The notes under the pieces were generated by a model. It had not been told where the DNA came from. It saw only the letters and a program-made list of their open reading frames with translations, and did not search any database. From Agaribacillus aureus (GTDB lineage: Bacteria; Bacteroidota; Bacteroidia; Cytophagales; Cyclobacteriaceae): a stretch of DNA of 64,000 nucleotides. The first letter of the stretch is position 1; each line of letters begins with the position of its first letter. The position numbers and the translations under genes were made by a program. The stretch is from NCBI GenBank assembly GCA_030442055.1, contig JAUJEB010000005.1:645115-709114 (forward strand). The letters run 5' to 3'. Below, in pieces: positions 1 through 8,493 of this stretch.

Positions 1-873
1 ACCCCTATAAAGATATGGGGAATAAATACGTGGACGGTTTCCACCGAAACGGTATACAGTGTTGGGTCCATTTATAAAAAGATCGCCACTCGTGTAAAAA
101 TCGGCCAGATTATTTGACGGGGTCGGAATATCCGTTACCTTGGTGCCAGAGCCATTCTCTAAAAAATCATCATATCGACGTGGTGTCATCGAACGGCTCC
201 CCAGACCATATATAGGTATGTATGAACCATGCTTTTGTTCAACGTTGTGGAATGTTGAGAATCCCAGCCCATGCCCGATTTCATGTAACATAACGCTAAC
301 CAAATCATATTGCCATGGCCAGGGATCGCCATCCGTGCCATAATAATAACGAATAAGAAAATTTGAAGAGATCCTTACACGTATATCCGGTTCATTTGGC
401 GCTAAATCCCTTTCAAGTAATGCATTGGCCAAGGCAACTGGGAAAATCCTCCCATCAGGGGATGCGTCATTTGCTAATTTGAAATATTTTACGACTCTGG
501 CATTTGCCAATGTAGTGAAATCCAACCTCTCAAATCCTACTTCTATAACAATCGGCACCGAGCTTACTATATAGCGCTCCCAAATATCGGCAGCATACCT
601 ACAAGCCTTTCTAAAATCTGAATCTTTTGTACCATCACCACGAAAGATAATCTGGATCTCTGAAGTGGATTGTGTGGTTGATGTTGCCTTCTTTTGGGGC
701 ATAAGCCCATTCTGCCCAGGTGTTCCCACACGCGAATGCATGTTCTCATGTCCGGCAGGGCATGCTATTGTTGTACCAGGGGAGCTGCCCAAGACCCTAT
801 ACTTTTGCCCAAAAGAAGAGATAACGCCTAGAAAAAATATTGCGAAAAATATAAGTAGTATTTTTTTTCTCAT
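1..873 (-). CDS. secreted zinc metallopeptidase, partial (C-terminus beyond left edge)
   Basis: This reading frame is open from an ATG at 871-873 to the window edge, giving 291 visible residues. It begins with a basic and hydrophobic signal peptide ending near SSFGQ, so the product is exported. Residues 197-201 read HEIGH and continue GLGFST, a zinc-binding HExxH helix; the second half of the metal site is not obvious in the visible part. The sequence before it (DIRVRIS..., Y-rich, DPWPW) resembles extracellular metallopeptidases of Bacteroidota. It starts 12 bp after the stop of the upstream peptidase gene, so the two are probably co-transcribed. The exact peptidase family is uncertain. It lies outside the tRNA-Met-bounded element. 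Confidence 0.75.
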   Translation of the reverse strand, partial: MRKKILLIFFAIFFLGVISSFGQKYRVLGSSPGTTIACPAGHENMHSRVGTPGQNGLMPQKKATSTTQSTSEIQIIFRGDGTKDSDFRKACRYAADIWERYIVSSVPIVIEVGFERLDFTTLANARVVKYFKLANDASPDGRIFPVALANALLERDLAPNEPDIRVRISSNFLIRYYYGTDGDPWPWQYDLVSVMLHEIGHGLGFSTFHNVEQKHGSYIPIYGLGSRSMTPRRYDDFLENGSGTKVTDIPTPSNNLADFYTSGDLFINGPNTVYRFGGNRPRIYSPYLYRG

Positions 874-885
874 TAGCATTATTAT

Positions 886-2304
886 TTACAACATTACACT
901 GATCAATCGGTTATTTGCAAAAGCTCTACCCCCTATACTGGTCACACCATCAGGGATGGTCATACTGGTCAATCCATTTCCCTTAAAAGCACCATTGCCA
1001 ATGGCCGTCACTGTATAGGTGTTCGGGCCATGATCCACCGCTTGGGGAATGGTCACATTGGGACCTCCCGCAGTGTTATAGCCTATTGCCGTTACTTCAA
1101 GGGAGGTTATATGATCGGCAATGAATGTGTCCCCGATCTCTACAGGAGGCGTTAAAGCAGGGCTTGTAAGAAACGAAGCTCTGGGGCCATTTAATGCAGC
1201 TAATGCTACTGTTCTTTGTCCTCCTGTAAATTCCGAAGCACAGAGTATATAATCCATATAATTGTGTATATGGTCCTTATGTGTGCCTGTGCTTCTTCTA
1301 AATCCTGTATCCGGATTTATTATCTCATCAAATGATAGATCACAGGTATTAGCTCTATTCATATTACAGCCAAAATATAAACCTGGCATAGACGATGTTC
1401 TAATGTGTTTTGGAGTATCTGAAATACCATCGTCACCACATGTATTAGTGTTAGGATTATCTCCATGAAAAGTATGAAGTAAATTAAATGCATGCCCCAT
1501 TTCATGCGTCAACGTATTAGATGCTTCTTCTAAAAACTCACAAACTAAAACAACCGATCCATCATATGGTTGACCATGACCTGACGCAGAATGAGCATAG
1601 CCTCTTGTATATGAACCACTGAAACAATTCCTATTATCAATTTCACCAACTAACCAAACATTATAATATTTTGTAGGGTCCCAGATACTATATTCTTTAA
1701 GCGAGTTCACGCCTCCTTCAGGATCATAATCTTTAATTCCACCAGATTTATATAGATTTACTCCATTACTTACGTAGGCAGCAACTCCACCCATAAAAAC
1801 ATGGTCAATCCCGTTGGTAGGGTTTCCATTTTCATCCTGAACCGCCAAAATAAATTCCATTTTCATATCCACACCTGCTCCTGCTCCCCAGGTACCGGTT
1901 ACTTTTCTCCAGTAATTATTTAAATACCGAATGCCTCTTTTTACATCAGCATCAGAAATGTTGGTTCCTGTGCCTACTGCATCTCCTCTATACATAATAT
2001 GAACAACAACTGGTATTTGCATGACACCATTGGCTAATGCTTTTTTCTGCTCACTCATTTTTTTTTGTGCTTGATTTGTCTTCAAATGGCGTGCTTTATA
2101 TTGCACATCATTTTTCATTCTCAAGTTGTGAGTAAAATCTGCTCCACAAAATTCATGATTAGTGAGATTGCTTTCAGATTGAGAAATTCCATTTTCAGAA
2201 TTACCTGAAGGAGGTAAGGGTTTTAGTGTTTGTCCATTTTGTGCTTGCGACTGAATCAAGCTCAAGAGAAAAAGAATTGTAATATATAGGCTTTTGCTGT
2301 CCAT
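886..2304 (-). CDS. secreted pappalysin-like (M43-type) metallopeptidase with truncated BspA-like tail
   Basis: The 472-residue product has an N-terminal signal peptide (hydrophobic stretch ending near QSQAQ). The catalytic helix reads HEMGHAFNLLH, the metzincin pattern HExxHxxxxxH with Asn where Gly is usual, and NYMDY about 80 residues later fits the Met-turn. The region around PVVVHIMYRGDAVG and SDADVKRGIRYLNNYWR is typical of the cytophagalysin/pappalysin (M43) group. The C-terminal 75 residues carry BspA-type leucine-rich repeats (AFKGNGLTSMTIPDGVTSIG, then GRAFANN). They stop abruptly after about two repeats, 12 bp before the next start codon, which suggests a shortened tail. No type IX secretion C-terminal domain is visible. 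Likely role: extracellular proteolysis. Confidence 0.8.
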   Translation of the reverse strand: MDSKSLYITILFLLSLIQSQAQNGQTLKPLPPSGNSENGISQSESNLTNHEFCGADFTHNLRMKNDVQYKARHLKTNQAQKKMSEQKKALANGVMQIPVVVHIMYRGDAVGTGTNISDADVKRGIRYLNNYWRKVTGTWGAGAGVDMKMEFILAVQDENGNPTNGIDHVFMGGVAAYVSNGVNLYKSGGIKDYDPEGGVNSLKEYSIWDPTKYYNVWLVGEIDNRNCFSGSYTRGYAHSASGHGQPYDGSVVLVCEFLEEASNTLTHEMGHAFNLLHTFHGDNPNTNTCGDDGISDTPKHIRTSSMPGLYFGCNMNRANTCDLSFDEIINPDTGFRRSTGTHKDHIHNYMDYILCASEFTGGQRTVALAALNGPRASFLTSPALTPPVEIGDTFIADHITSLEVTAIGYNTAGGPNVTIPQAVDHGPNTYTVTAIGNGAFKGNGLTSMTIPDGVTSIGGRAFANNRLISVML

Positions 2305-2570
2305 TGTCTTAGCTTATAATCTCAGCGAACAACCTTTTGTCCTACCTATAGTCGCCCTTCCTTTAAGGTAAGGAACTCAATTTTAAGTCTTTAGGCAACA
2401 ATTAATTATAATATAAAGATCGTGAGAGAGGGACGAATGGACTGTGCGAAAACCATCTGAATCTATGCGAGAAATGGCTTCTTTGGAAAAAGAGGGTGCT
2501 TAAGCTGCTGGGCTTTTAAGAATATGGGTGCAAAAAAGCCATTTGTTTTGGCTATGTTTTACCTATTGCA
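2305..2570. other. gap upstream of the peptidase genes, left flank of the element
   Basis: No plausible coding frame is seen here. The stretch next to 2304 must hold the promoter for the two peptidase genes on the minus strand, but I cannot pin down a Bacteroidota -7/-33 motif with confidence. The right part leads into the tRNA-Met terminator-like hairpin. Confidence 0.4.
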
Positions 2571-2603
2571 TAAAAAAAGGCAGCTACTTTCCTGCAACTG
2601 CCT
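2571..2603 (-). terminator. terminator-like hairpin downstream of the tRNA-Met 3' fragment
   Basis: On the minus strand a 6-bp stem (AGGCAG/CTGCCT, at 2578-2583 and 2598-2603) is followed by a run of seven T. It lies directly after the tRNA-Met 3' end, as expected for the native terminator of a minus-strand tRNA gene. The second copy of the att repeat has a similar hairpin with a different loop. Confidence 0.6.
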
Positions 2604-2657
2604 GATTATCAGTGTAGCGGGGGTAGGACTCGAACCTACGACCTTCGGGTTATGAGC
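2596..2657 (-). repeat. left att core: 3' part of tRNA-Met (CAT), copy 1
   Basis: Read on the minus strand, this 62-bp block contains the anticodon loop CTCATAA, the T-arm GTAGG-TTCGAGT-CCTAC and the acceptor strand CCCCGCT plus discriminator A of a tRNA-Met, then the start of its terminator. The identical 62 bp recur at 37218-37279. Beyond the anticodon loop the sequence does not continue as a tRNA 5' half (the anticodon stem cannot pair), so this is an attachment-site fragment and not a working tRNA. A tyrosine integrase starts 190 bp away. It marks the left end of the first element. Confidence 0.88.
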
Positions 2658-2770
2658 CAAAGAAAGACCAGTCCCTATCACTCCCAAATCGCCTTAAAAA
2701 CGCTAAAATCGACGATTTTGGAATTCGGAAGGTTGTTTAAAGACCGTTAAATAGTGGGGAAAACCGCAAA

Positions 2771-2791
2771 ATGTTGTACCTATGTTGTACC
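2771..2791 (+). repeat. tandem arm-type site, left end of element 1
   Basis: Two copies of ATGTTGTACC with an 11-bp period (2771-2780 and 2782-2791) lie between the att core and the integrase start. The same pair occurs just inside the right end (37156-37176). This arrangement matches integrase arm-binding sites flanking a core, although binding itself is inferred. Confidence 0.65.
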
Positions 2792-2846
2792 AATTCTGGA
2801 CCAATATTTGTATTTTGTCCACCAGTTATCAAAGCATTTTTTAAAG

Positions 2847-4064
2847 ATGGCATCTATTAAAATCGTATTAAGAAAATCAAAGAAGAGAAAAGATAATACT
2901 TGCCCCCTTGCCTTAAGAATTACCAAAGATAGAAAAAGCACTTTCATTTATCTTGGGAAATATATTGAGGAAAAACATTGGGACGAAACCAGTGGCAAAG
3001 TTCTGAAGTCCCACCCCAATTCAGTAAGGCTCAACAACCTGATTCTGAAAAAACTTGCTGAGACCAATGATACCGTTATTGAACTGGACACCAAGGAAGA
3101 ATTCGTGTCCACGGGAGAAATCAAAAACAAGATCAAAAGACGGGGCAAAAATGTCACCTTTTTTCAACTGGCAGGAGAAAGGATTGAACGTTACGAAAGA
3201 AAAGGCACTTTCTCAGTATCTAACGCTGAAAAGTCTATTCTGAATAACTTCAGAAAATTTCTTGGTGGATCTGACATTTATTTTCATGAGATCAACAGTC
3301 CATTAATCGAGAAATTCAAAGTATTCTGCAAGGGGGAATTAGGGCATAAGCCGAGAACAATTACTAATCACCTAATTATCATCAGGACATTATTTAACCT
3401 GGCCATCAAAGAGGGTATCGTGGATCGAAAATATTATCCTTTCGCCGGTGACAATGTGAAGATAAGAATTGGCTCAGGATTAAAAATGGGATTAACCCAG
3501 GAGGAAATCCGGAAGATTGAAAACTTGGAATTGGAATCTAACACTTCTATCTGGCACGCTAGAAATATATGGCTTTTCTCCTTCTATTTTGCCGGGGTAA
3601 GGATTTCGGACGTACTGAAAATAAAATGGTCTGATTTTAAGGATGGCAGGCTTTACTACCAGATGGATAAGAACGACAAGCCTGTAACCCTCAAGATACC
3701 CGACAAGGCCAAAGCCATTTTGAAATACTATGAACCTGAAAAAAGGTTTGACAAAGACTTTGTGTTCCCGGATTTAAAGCATGCTGACCCCAATAATATA
3801 AAGGACATCTTCACCAAAACAAGAACTGCAGCCCGCCGGTTTAACAAATACCTGAAAAAGATTGCAGAGATCACAGGCATTGAAAAGAACTTGTCTAACC
3901 ATATTGCCAGGCATTCTTTTGGGAATATTGCAGGGGATAAAATCAATCCTTTGATGCTTCAGAAATTGTACCGGCATTCCAACTTAAAGACCACCATAAA
4001 TTATCAGGCCAATTTTATTCATAAAGAGGCGGATGATGCTTTGGATGCGGTGGTGGATTTTTAG
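2847..4064 (+). CDS. tyrosine site-specific recombinase (integrase) of element 1
   Basis: This is a 405-residue integrase with the domain order usual in Bacteroidota. The N-terminal arm-binding domain (MASIKIVLRKSKKRKD, then CPLALRITKDRKSTFIYLG) is followed by a SAM-like core-binding domain at about residues 105-195 and a catalytic domain. The catalytic set is visible: Arg in AGVRISDV (about 252), HIAR (about 351-354), His in LYRHSNLK and the nucleophile Tyr in TTINY (about 385). I chose ATG 2847, and not the upstream in-frame ATG at 2754, because the paralogue at 37452 begins with the same MASIK sequence. It should recombine the tRNA-Met 3' end with its circular form. Confidence 0.93.
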   Translation: MASIKIVLRKSKKRKDNTCPLALRITKDRKSTFIYLGKYIEEKHWDETSGKVLKSHPNSVRLNNLILKKLAETNDTVIELDTKEEFVSTGEIKNKIKRRGKNVTFFQLAGERIERYERKGTFSVSNAEKSILNNFRKFLGGSDIYFHEINSPLIEKFKVFCKGELGHKPRTITNHLIIIRTLFNLAIKEGIVDRKYYPFAGDNVKIRIGSGLKMGLTQEEIRKIENLELESNTSIWHARNIWLFSFYFAGVRISDVLKIKWSDFKDGRLYYQMDKNDKPVTLKIPDKAKAILKYYEPEKRFDKDFVFPDLKHADPNNIKDIFTKTRTAARRFNKYLKKIAEITGIEKNLSNHIARHSFGNIAGDKINPLMLQKLYRHSNLKTTINYQANFIHKEADDALDAVVDF

Positions 4065-4173
4065 GTGGTTGAGTCGATGACATTTATACTTTTTATTTTA
4101 AGACTACTTCCGGTTTCAAGATAAGAAGCTCTAAAGCCTTGCAAAAGAGTTAAATTAATCAGATCTTTTGAGC

Positions 4174-4812
4174 ATGCCCGTACCTAAAAGCGTATTGTTA
4201 TATAGAATGGTCCATTGGAAAAATGTACAGCATATTTTGCAACATGGCATCTGCTCGCGCCAGCATCCGGAAATGGACCCAAAGTACATAAACATTGGTC
4301 ATGGTCAATTGATCACAGATCGACATGAACATCCCATTCCACTGCCAAATGCAGGTAATCTAGGCGAGTATGTTCCTTTCTATTTTGCTGGGCACACACC
4401 TATGCTTTACGTTATTATGAATGGCTATCAAGGGGTGGAGCAGCGGTCGCAGGAAGATATTGTATTCTTAGTAAGTACTTTTGATAAAATAAAAAAGGCT
4501 AATTTAGAGTTTGTATTTACAAATATGAATGCCAAAATTGCATTGGCTGAGTTTTACAATAATGAATCAGACTTCAATAAAATACATTGGAACATTGTAA
4601 AAGCCAAGCAATGGGCCAACGATGAAAGTAATCTTTCACGGCGTGACTATAAACAAGCTGAATTTTTAGTGAGGGACCATGTTCCGATATCTTGTATTTC
4701 ATCTATTGTGGTTAAATCAGATAAGCGCAAAGCTCATTTTGAAAAAATGCTGTTGCAAATGGGCTTATCAATCAAGGTTTTTGTAGATAAAAAATGTAAA
4801 TTGTATTATTAA
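4174..4812 (+). CDS. darT: DarT-like DNA ADP-ribosyltransferase toxin
   Basis: The 212-residue protein matches the DarT family, which transfers ADP-ribose from NAD+ to thymidine in single-stranded DNA. Visible family features are the N-terminal YRMVHWKNVQHILQHGI block (NAD-binding loop), EYVPFYFAGHTPMLY, and the segment RRDYKQAEFLVRDHVP, whose Glu (about residue 162) occupies the catalytic position. The start is ATG 4174; a TTG two codons upstream is also possible. The gene ends three bases before the macrodomain gene, the standard toxin-antitoxin pairing. DarTG modules are known to act against phage by blocking phage DNA synthesis. Confidence 0.9.
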   Translation: MPVPKSVLLYRMVHWKNVQHILQHGICSRQHPEMDPKYINIGHGQLITDRHEHPIPLPNAGNLGEYVPFYFAGHTPMLYVIMNGYQGVEQRSQEDIVFLVSTFDKIKKANLEFVFTNMNAKIALAEFYNNESDFNKIHWNIVKAKQWANDESNLSRRDYKQAEFLVRDHVPISCISSIVVKSDKRKAHFEKMLLQMGLSIKVFVDKKCKLYY

Positions 4813-4815
4813 GCT

Positions 4816-5865
4816 ATGATAAAATACCTCAAAGGAGATTTATTAAGTTCCAATGCCCAGGCTCTGGTCAATACGGTAAATACAGTGGGTGTAATGGGTA
4901 AAGGTATTGCTTTGCAGTTTAAAAAGAGATTTCCTCATAATTTTAAGGTTTATAAAAAGGCTTGCGATGAAGGCACCTTCTCTATTGGGCAAGTTTTGGT
5001 GGTAAAAGATGGTGATTTAATGCAGGAGAAAATCATTATCAATTTTCCCACAAAAAAACATTGGCGTGGTAATTCAAAATATGAATACATCGAAACAGGA
5101 CTGACAGCACTTAAGGAAGCTATCAGAACGAATAATATTAAAAGTGTGGCCATACCTCCTTTAGGTTGTGGTCATGGTAGCTTAGAATGGGACAAAGTGA
5201 AGGCATTAATACAAGCGGCTCTTAATGATCTGGATTGTGAGATTGAGGTTTATACACCCAATGAACATATCAAAGAGATATTGCAGAGGGAAAATACTTC
5301 GAGAGAAGTGAAGCTTACACCAGCAAGAGCCATGTTGTTATACTTAATGTTTCAATATGAAGCCATGGGTGAGCAAAGTTCTTTATTTGTAGCCAATAAA
5401 TTGGCCTGGTTCTTGCAGAGAAGTGGTGAAAAATTGAAACTTAAATTTACAGCACACCATTATGGTCCATATGCTGTGCAGGTGAATCATGTGTTGTTGC
5501 ATCTTAATGGGGTGTATTTAAAGGGAATGGAGCAGAATGTGGTAAAACCATTTGAACCGTTACAATTGAACTATCATAAAATTGACGAAATTAAAGCATA
5601 TATCGATACTCAAATAAGTGCTGAGCAGCGTGCACGTCTTGATAATATCATACAATTGTTAAGAGGTTATACTTCCAGTTTTTCATTGGAGTTGTTGGCT
5701 TCGGTAGATTATTTGTATGCCCAGGATGACAAAAAAGATGTTAACGAAATAATAAGAAAACTAACGGACTGGAATGAGCGTAAGACCAATTTATTTGACA
5801 AACGGCATGTGAAAATTGCTTATAGCCACCTACAAGATCATGCTTCTGCGTTATCATTTGGATAA
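4816..5865 (+). CDS. darG: DarG-like macrodomain antitoxin
   Basis: This 349-residue protein has an N-terminal macrodomain (about residues 1-150). It shows IKYLKGDLL, the substrate-loop residues VNTVNTVGVMGKGIA, and IPPLGCGHGSLEWDKV, which in DarG remove ADP-ribose from DNA. Residues about 170-349 form the C-terminal domain, which in the family binds the toxin directly (MLLYLMFQYEAMGEQ, then KFTAHHYGPYA). It lies three bases after darT and is surely co-translated with it. The length is normal for DarG, so the pair looks intact. Confidence 0.92.
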   Translation: MIKYLKGDLLSSNAQALVNTVNTVGVMGKGIALQFKKRFPHNFKVYKKACDEGTFSIGQVLVVKDGDLMQEKIIINFPTKKHWRGNSKYEYIETGLTALKEAIRTNNIKSVAIPPLGCGHGSLEWDKVKALIQAALNDLDCEIEVYTPNEHIKEILQRENTSREVKLTPARAMLLYLMFQYEAMGEQSSLFVANKLAWFLQRSGEKLKLKFTAHHYGPYAVQVNHVLLHLNGVYLKGMEQNVVKPFEPLQLNYHKIDEIKAYIDTQISAEQRARLDNIIQLLRGYTSSFSLELLASVDYLYAQDDKKDVNEIIRKLTDWNERKTNLFDKRHVKIAYSHLQDHASALSFG

Positions 5866-6387
5866 GCAAGAAATTACCCATTTTAATAACCGCTTCAACT
5901 CGCTATTTTATTTTCCAAATTTTAGGCTTATGTTTACGATCATAGAAGTTCCTATTAGCTTTGATTTATAGTTTTACCCCAGCTTAGAAATTTTTACCAT
6001 CTACCTTTCTAAAAAATCATATGGTTGTATATGCTCGCTTTTTGAGTAAAGGAGGATAAATTCCAATGTCGACAAAACAGACTCATTTCACATAGGAATT
6101 GGGTCAGAAGACTCAGCCATGATAGTCCAGTTTTACATTTAATCAAATCGAATGATATTACTATTCTTAAACTGTGTTTGTTACGGGCATTACTTTTTGT
6201 CAATCTATATGTGGTAATTATTCGCACTCATAATATATTGAAAAGTAATGCTCAGAAAACCTTTGTTAGTCAACATATTGTGCTATTGCAACAAGATCAA
6301 TGGTTTAAGGAAAAAGCATTAATTTTTGAAATAAACATAAAAATCCCAATACCAACGTTCTCATACATCCACGGGAACTTGTCAAAA
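5866..6387. other. gene-free stretch of about 520 bp
   Basis: No convincing coding frame, RNA gene or long repeat is seen. It should contain the promoter for the three small genes to the right. Confidence 0.4.
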
Positions 6388-6960
6388 ATGAAACTCAATT
6401 GCCTTAAACTAACCTTTCTATGCTGCACAGTGCTTTACAGCACAGTAGTGAAAGGTCAAAATCATATGACATTCAATGGACGATATAACAGCATTGCAAT
6501 TGGAAAGTCAACGTTGAAGGATGTTGAAAAGAATTTTGGGGAAGATTACAAAAAAGATCAACGTACCTATCATATTAATTTCCGTGATAGACCTAATGAA
6601 TATTGGACCATAAATCAGATTTACTATCCAAAACTCGGCATCACATTCAATTTCTTTGGGCCGAATTCGAGAAAGGAAACTGTGGCTCAAATTGTATTTA
6701 CTCCACCCTTTAAACTCCCAACGGAAAATGGGATAGTTATCGGCAAAAGCAAAGTCAGAGATGTGATTGAAAGGTATGGGGAGGGCTTTTGGAATGCAGG
6801 GAATCTATTTTACAGCAGAAATTTGTCCATTAGATACAACGGTATTACTTTCAGGGTAAACAAAAAAGTAACCATGGATGAAGTAGATGCGCTGGACAAA
6901 GCTCAATTTCATCATTTGAAGATAACAGAAATTGTATTAAATAAACCAGATGAAGAATAA
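6388..6960 (+). CDS. exported protein with two BamE/SmpA-like repeats
   Basis: The 190-residue product starts with a signal peptide (MKLNCLKLTFLCCTVLYST, cleavage near VVKGQ). Two copies of a short motif follow: IAIGKSTLKDVEKNFGEDY near residue 38 and IVIGKSKVRDVIERYGEGF near residue 115. The pattern G-K/S-x3-D-V-x3-Y/F-G recalls the helix pair of the BamE/SmpA fold, so a periplasmic binding role is possible; this is fold-level inference only. I chose ATG 6388 because it gives a clean signal peptide; the upstream frame extension looks non-coding. It overlaps the next gene by 11 bp, so the two are translationally coupled. Confidence 0.7.
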   Translation: MKLNCLKLTFLCCTVLYSTVVKGQNHMTFNGRYNSIAIGKSTLKDVEKNFGEDYKKDQRTYHINFRDRPNEYWTINQIYYPKLGITFNFFGPNSRKETVAQIVFTPPFKLPTENGIVIGKSKVRDVIERYGEGFWNAGNLFYSRNLSIRYNGITFRVNKKVTMDEVDALDKAQFHHLKITEIVLNKPDEE

Positions 6961-7324
6961 AACCACAATACTATACAGGCCTGTCAACGATAAGGAATTG
7001 GATCTTATTAAAAAACTTGACTATCGAGGGTTTCCACCAAGATTACCGGAGCAACCTTTTTTCTATCCAGTTATGAATGAGGAATATGCCACCCAAATTA
7101 CTAGGGACTGGAATGTAAGAACTTATGGGGTGGGGTTTGTCACCAAATTTCAGGTCGACACAGCCTATCTCGAAAAATTTGAAATTCAAAATGTAGGTGG
7201 CCCTATCCATAATGAATTATGGGTGCCAGCAAATGAGTTGGAAGCATTCAATAAACACATCGTGGGGAAAATTGAAGTAATTAGAGAATTTAGAAAGCAA
7301 GATGATGAAAAGGGTAATAGTTGA
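6950..7324 (+). CDS. ADP-ribosylation/crystallin-J1-like small protein
   Basis: The 124-residue cytoplasmic protein begins ILYRPVNDKELDLIKK and continues with GFPPRLPEQPFFYPVMNEEYA, WNVRTYGVGFVTKF and GGPIHNELWVPANELE, ending in IVGKIEVIREFR. This layout is what I recall for short proteins annotated as ADP-ribosylation/crystallin J1. Their activity is not firmly established, so no reaction is claimed. The start codon lies inside the end of the exported-protein gene (11-bp overlap), which suggests the two act together. Confidence 0.65.
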   Translation: MKNKTTILYRPVNDKELDLIKKLDYRGFPPRLPEQPFFYPVMNEEYATQITRDWNVRTYGVGFVTKFQVDTAYLEKFEIQNVGGPIHNELWVPANELEAFNKHIVGKIEVIREFRKQDDEKGNS

Positions 7325-7356
7325 CCTAACGCATTCCGCTATGAGCATTTGTAATA

Positions 7357-7866
7357 ATGAAATACATAATTAAACTAATCGTTATGGCCTTTCTGCTTTC
7401 AAAATTGTTGGGTTGCTCGAAAGCCAAAAATGAATCCAAATCAACTGCGGCCATTTATCCAGAGGAAAGTTTTTCGATAATAGAATCCTCGTTACAGGAC
7501 GGCAAGCCAGTTGTCGGCAGTTTTAACTTTGGCTATAAAAACTACCCATGGTGCCTGAAAATTGCAATTGGTTTAGATCAGGAAAGAGTTTTTGAAAATG
7601 GGCTCCCAATGAAAGAAGAAAGCCAGGTGGCCTTTAAGATGGAAAATGAATTCATCGAGCAAATAGAAAAGCGCACCACTGCACACTACATTGGACACCT
7701 TTTTAACGATGAATTCCTGGATATTTACTGGTGCCTTGAAGAACCCGAAAAGATCCACAACTATTTACAAACACAAATTAACAAGGAGAGGTTGCTTAGG
7801 GGGTTTGGGTATGAAATCAATGAAGATCCAACCTGGGAGACAGTGAGGCAATTTATATATGATTAA
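7357..7866 (+). CDS. lipoprotein, DUF695-like
   Basis: The 169-residue product has a lipoprotein signal peptide with lipobox LLGC (Cys 20), so it should be membrane anchored outside the cytoplasm. The mature part (PWCLKIAIGLDQ, NGLPMKEE, HYIGHLFNDEFLDIYWCLEEPEK, NEDPTWETVRQFIYD at the end) resembles DUF695 proteins, whose role is unknown. It follows the previous gene by 32 bp in the same direction and may belong to the same small operon. Confidence 0.65.
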   Translation: MKYIIKLIVMAFLLSKLLGCSKAKNESKSTAAIYPEESFSIIESSLQDGKPVVGSFNFGYKNYPWCLKIAIGLDQERVFENGLPMKEESQVAFKMENEFIEQIEKRTTAHYIGHLFNDEFLDIYWCLEEPEKIHNYLQTQINKERLLRGFGYEINEDPTWETVRQFIYD

Positions 7867-8185
7867 AGTATACTATAGTATCAGACTTTCATCGGATGAA
7901 TTTGAGTGAAATAGTAATGCAATGAAGCAAGCTTTTGATATGGCAAAAAAACTATCCAATTTCTAGTAAGGCTACAGATGGAAAGTGGATTTCTCTCTCA
8001 AATATATTCCTTTTGTAAATAACCATTTAAAAATTCATTCTACTTTGACCATGGAGGCTGGTTTGGGCTTTCTGATTGTGGGTTTTTATTAAGTGACTGT
8101 AATTCCTAGGGTTATTTAAAACATAAAATATTCTTAATTTTTTCTATTTGGGGCCATCTAGAATGTGAATCACCAGTTCCTAAAA

Positions 8186-8201
8186 TACCCAAGGTTGGGT
8201 A
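8186..8201. promoter_or_regulatory. palindrome TACCCAAGGTTGGGTA
   Basis: TACCCAA and its complement TTGGGTA surround two bases. It lies about 290 bp before the start of the motor-like operon. It could be a regulator site or a weak transcription stop; nothing in the sequence decides between these. Confidence 0.35.
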
Positions 8202-8222
8202 TTGATTTCATTATGTATTTTG

Positions 8223-8239
8223 TTGAAGTTCAACTTCAA
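8223..8239. promoter_or_regulatory. palindrome TTGAAGTTCAACTTCAA
   Basis: This is a perfect 8-1-8 palindrome 21 bp after the preceding one. Two dyads this close in the only control region of the operon are suggestive of operator sites. Confidence 0.4.
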
Positions 8240-8493
8240 ATTGAATATTACCTAAATGAAACCTCCATTTTACTTACAATTATTTCTTCTATTGTTCGAT
8301 CACCTATCTATTTTCTTGGGGCGTAACAAGTCAAATGTCAATAACATATTCTTTCAGACAGTTCCCTTGAATTGCTGAAAAATCTTATTGTCACTTTTAT
8401 GATTTTGCTGATGTTTCAATATACAAAAACCTTTTTTCTTAACTCAAAATTTTTCCATTTTCTAAACCAAGAATAGAATCGATCTAATCTATT

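Larger units (their letters stand above)
7867..8493. other. 627-bp gene-free control region before the motor-like operon
   Basis: The stretch is very AT-rich and has no credible coding frame. It holds two perfect palindromes described separately. It is the only long non-coding region ahead of the five-gene envelope operon, so the promoter should lie here. Confidence 0.5.

Noticed and set aside
2596..2657. Functional tRNA-Met gene
   Set aside because: Only the part from the anticodon loop to the 3' end is present; flanking sequence cannot pair as a 5' half. Same for 37218-37279.
6009..6227. Minus-strand frame in the gap after darG
   Set aside because: Composition is not protein-like, no ribosome site, no recognisable domain.
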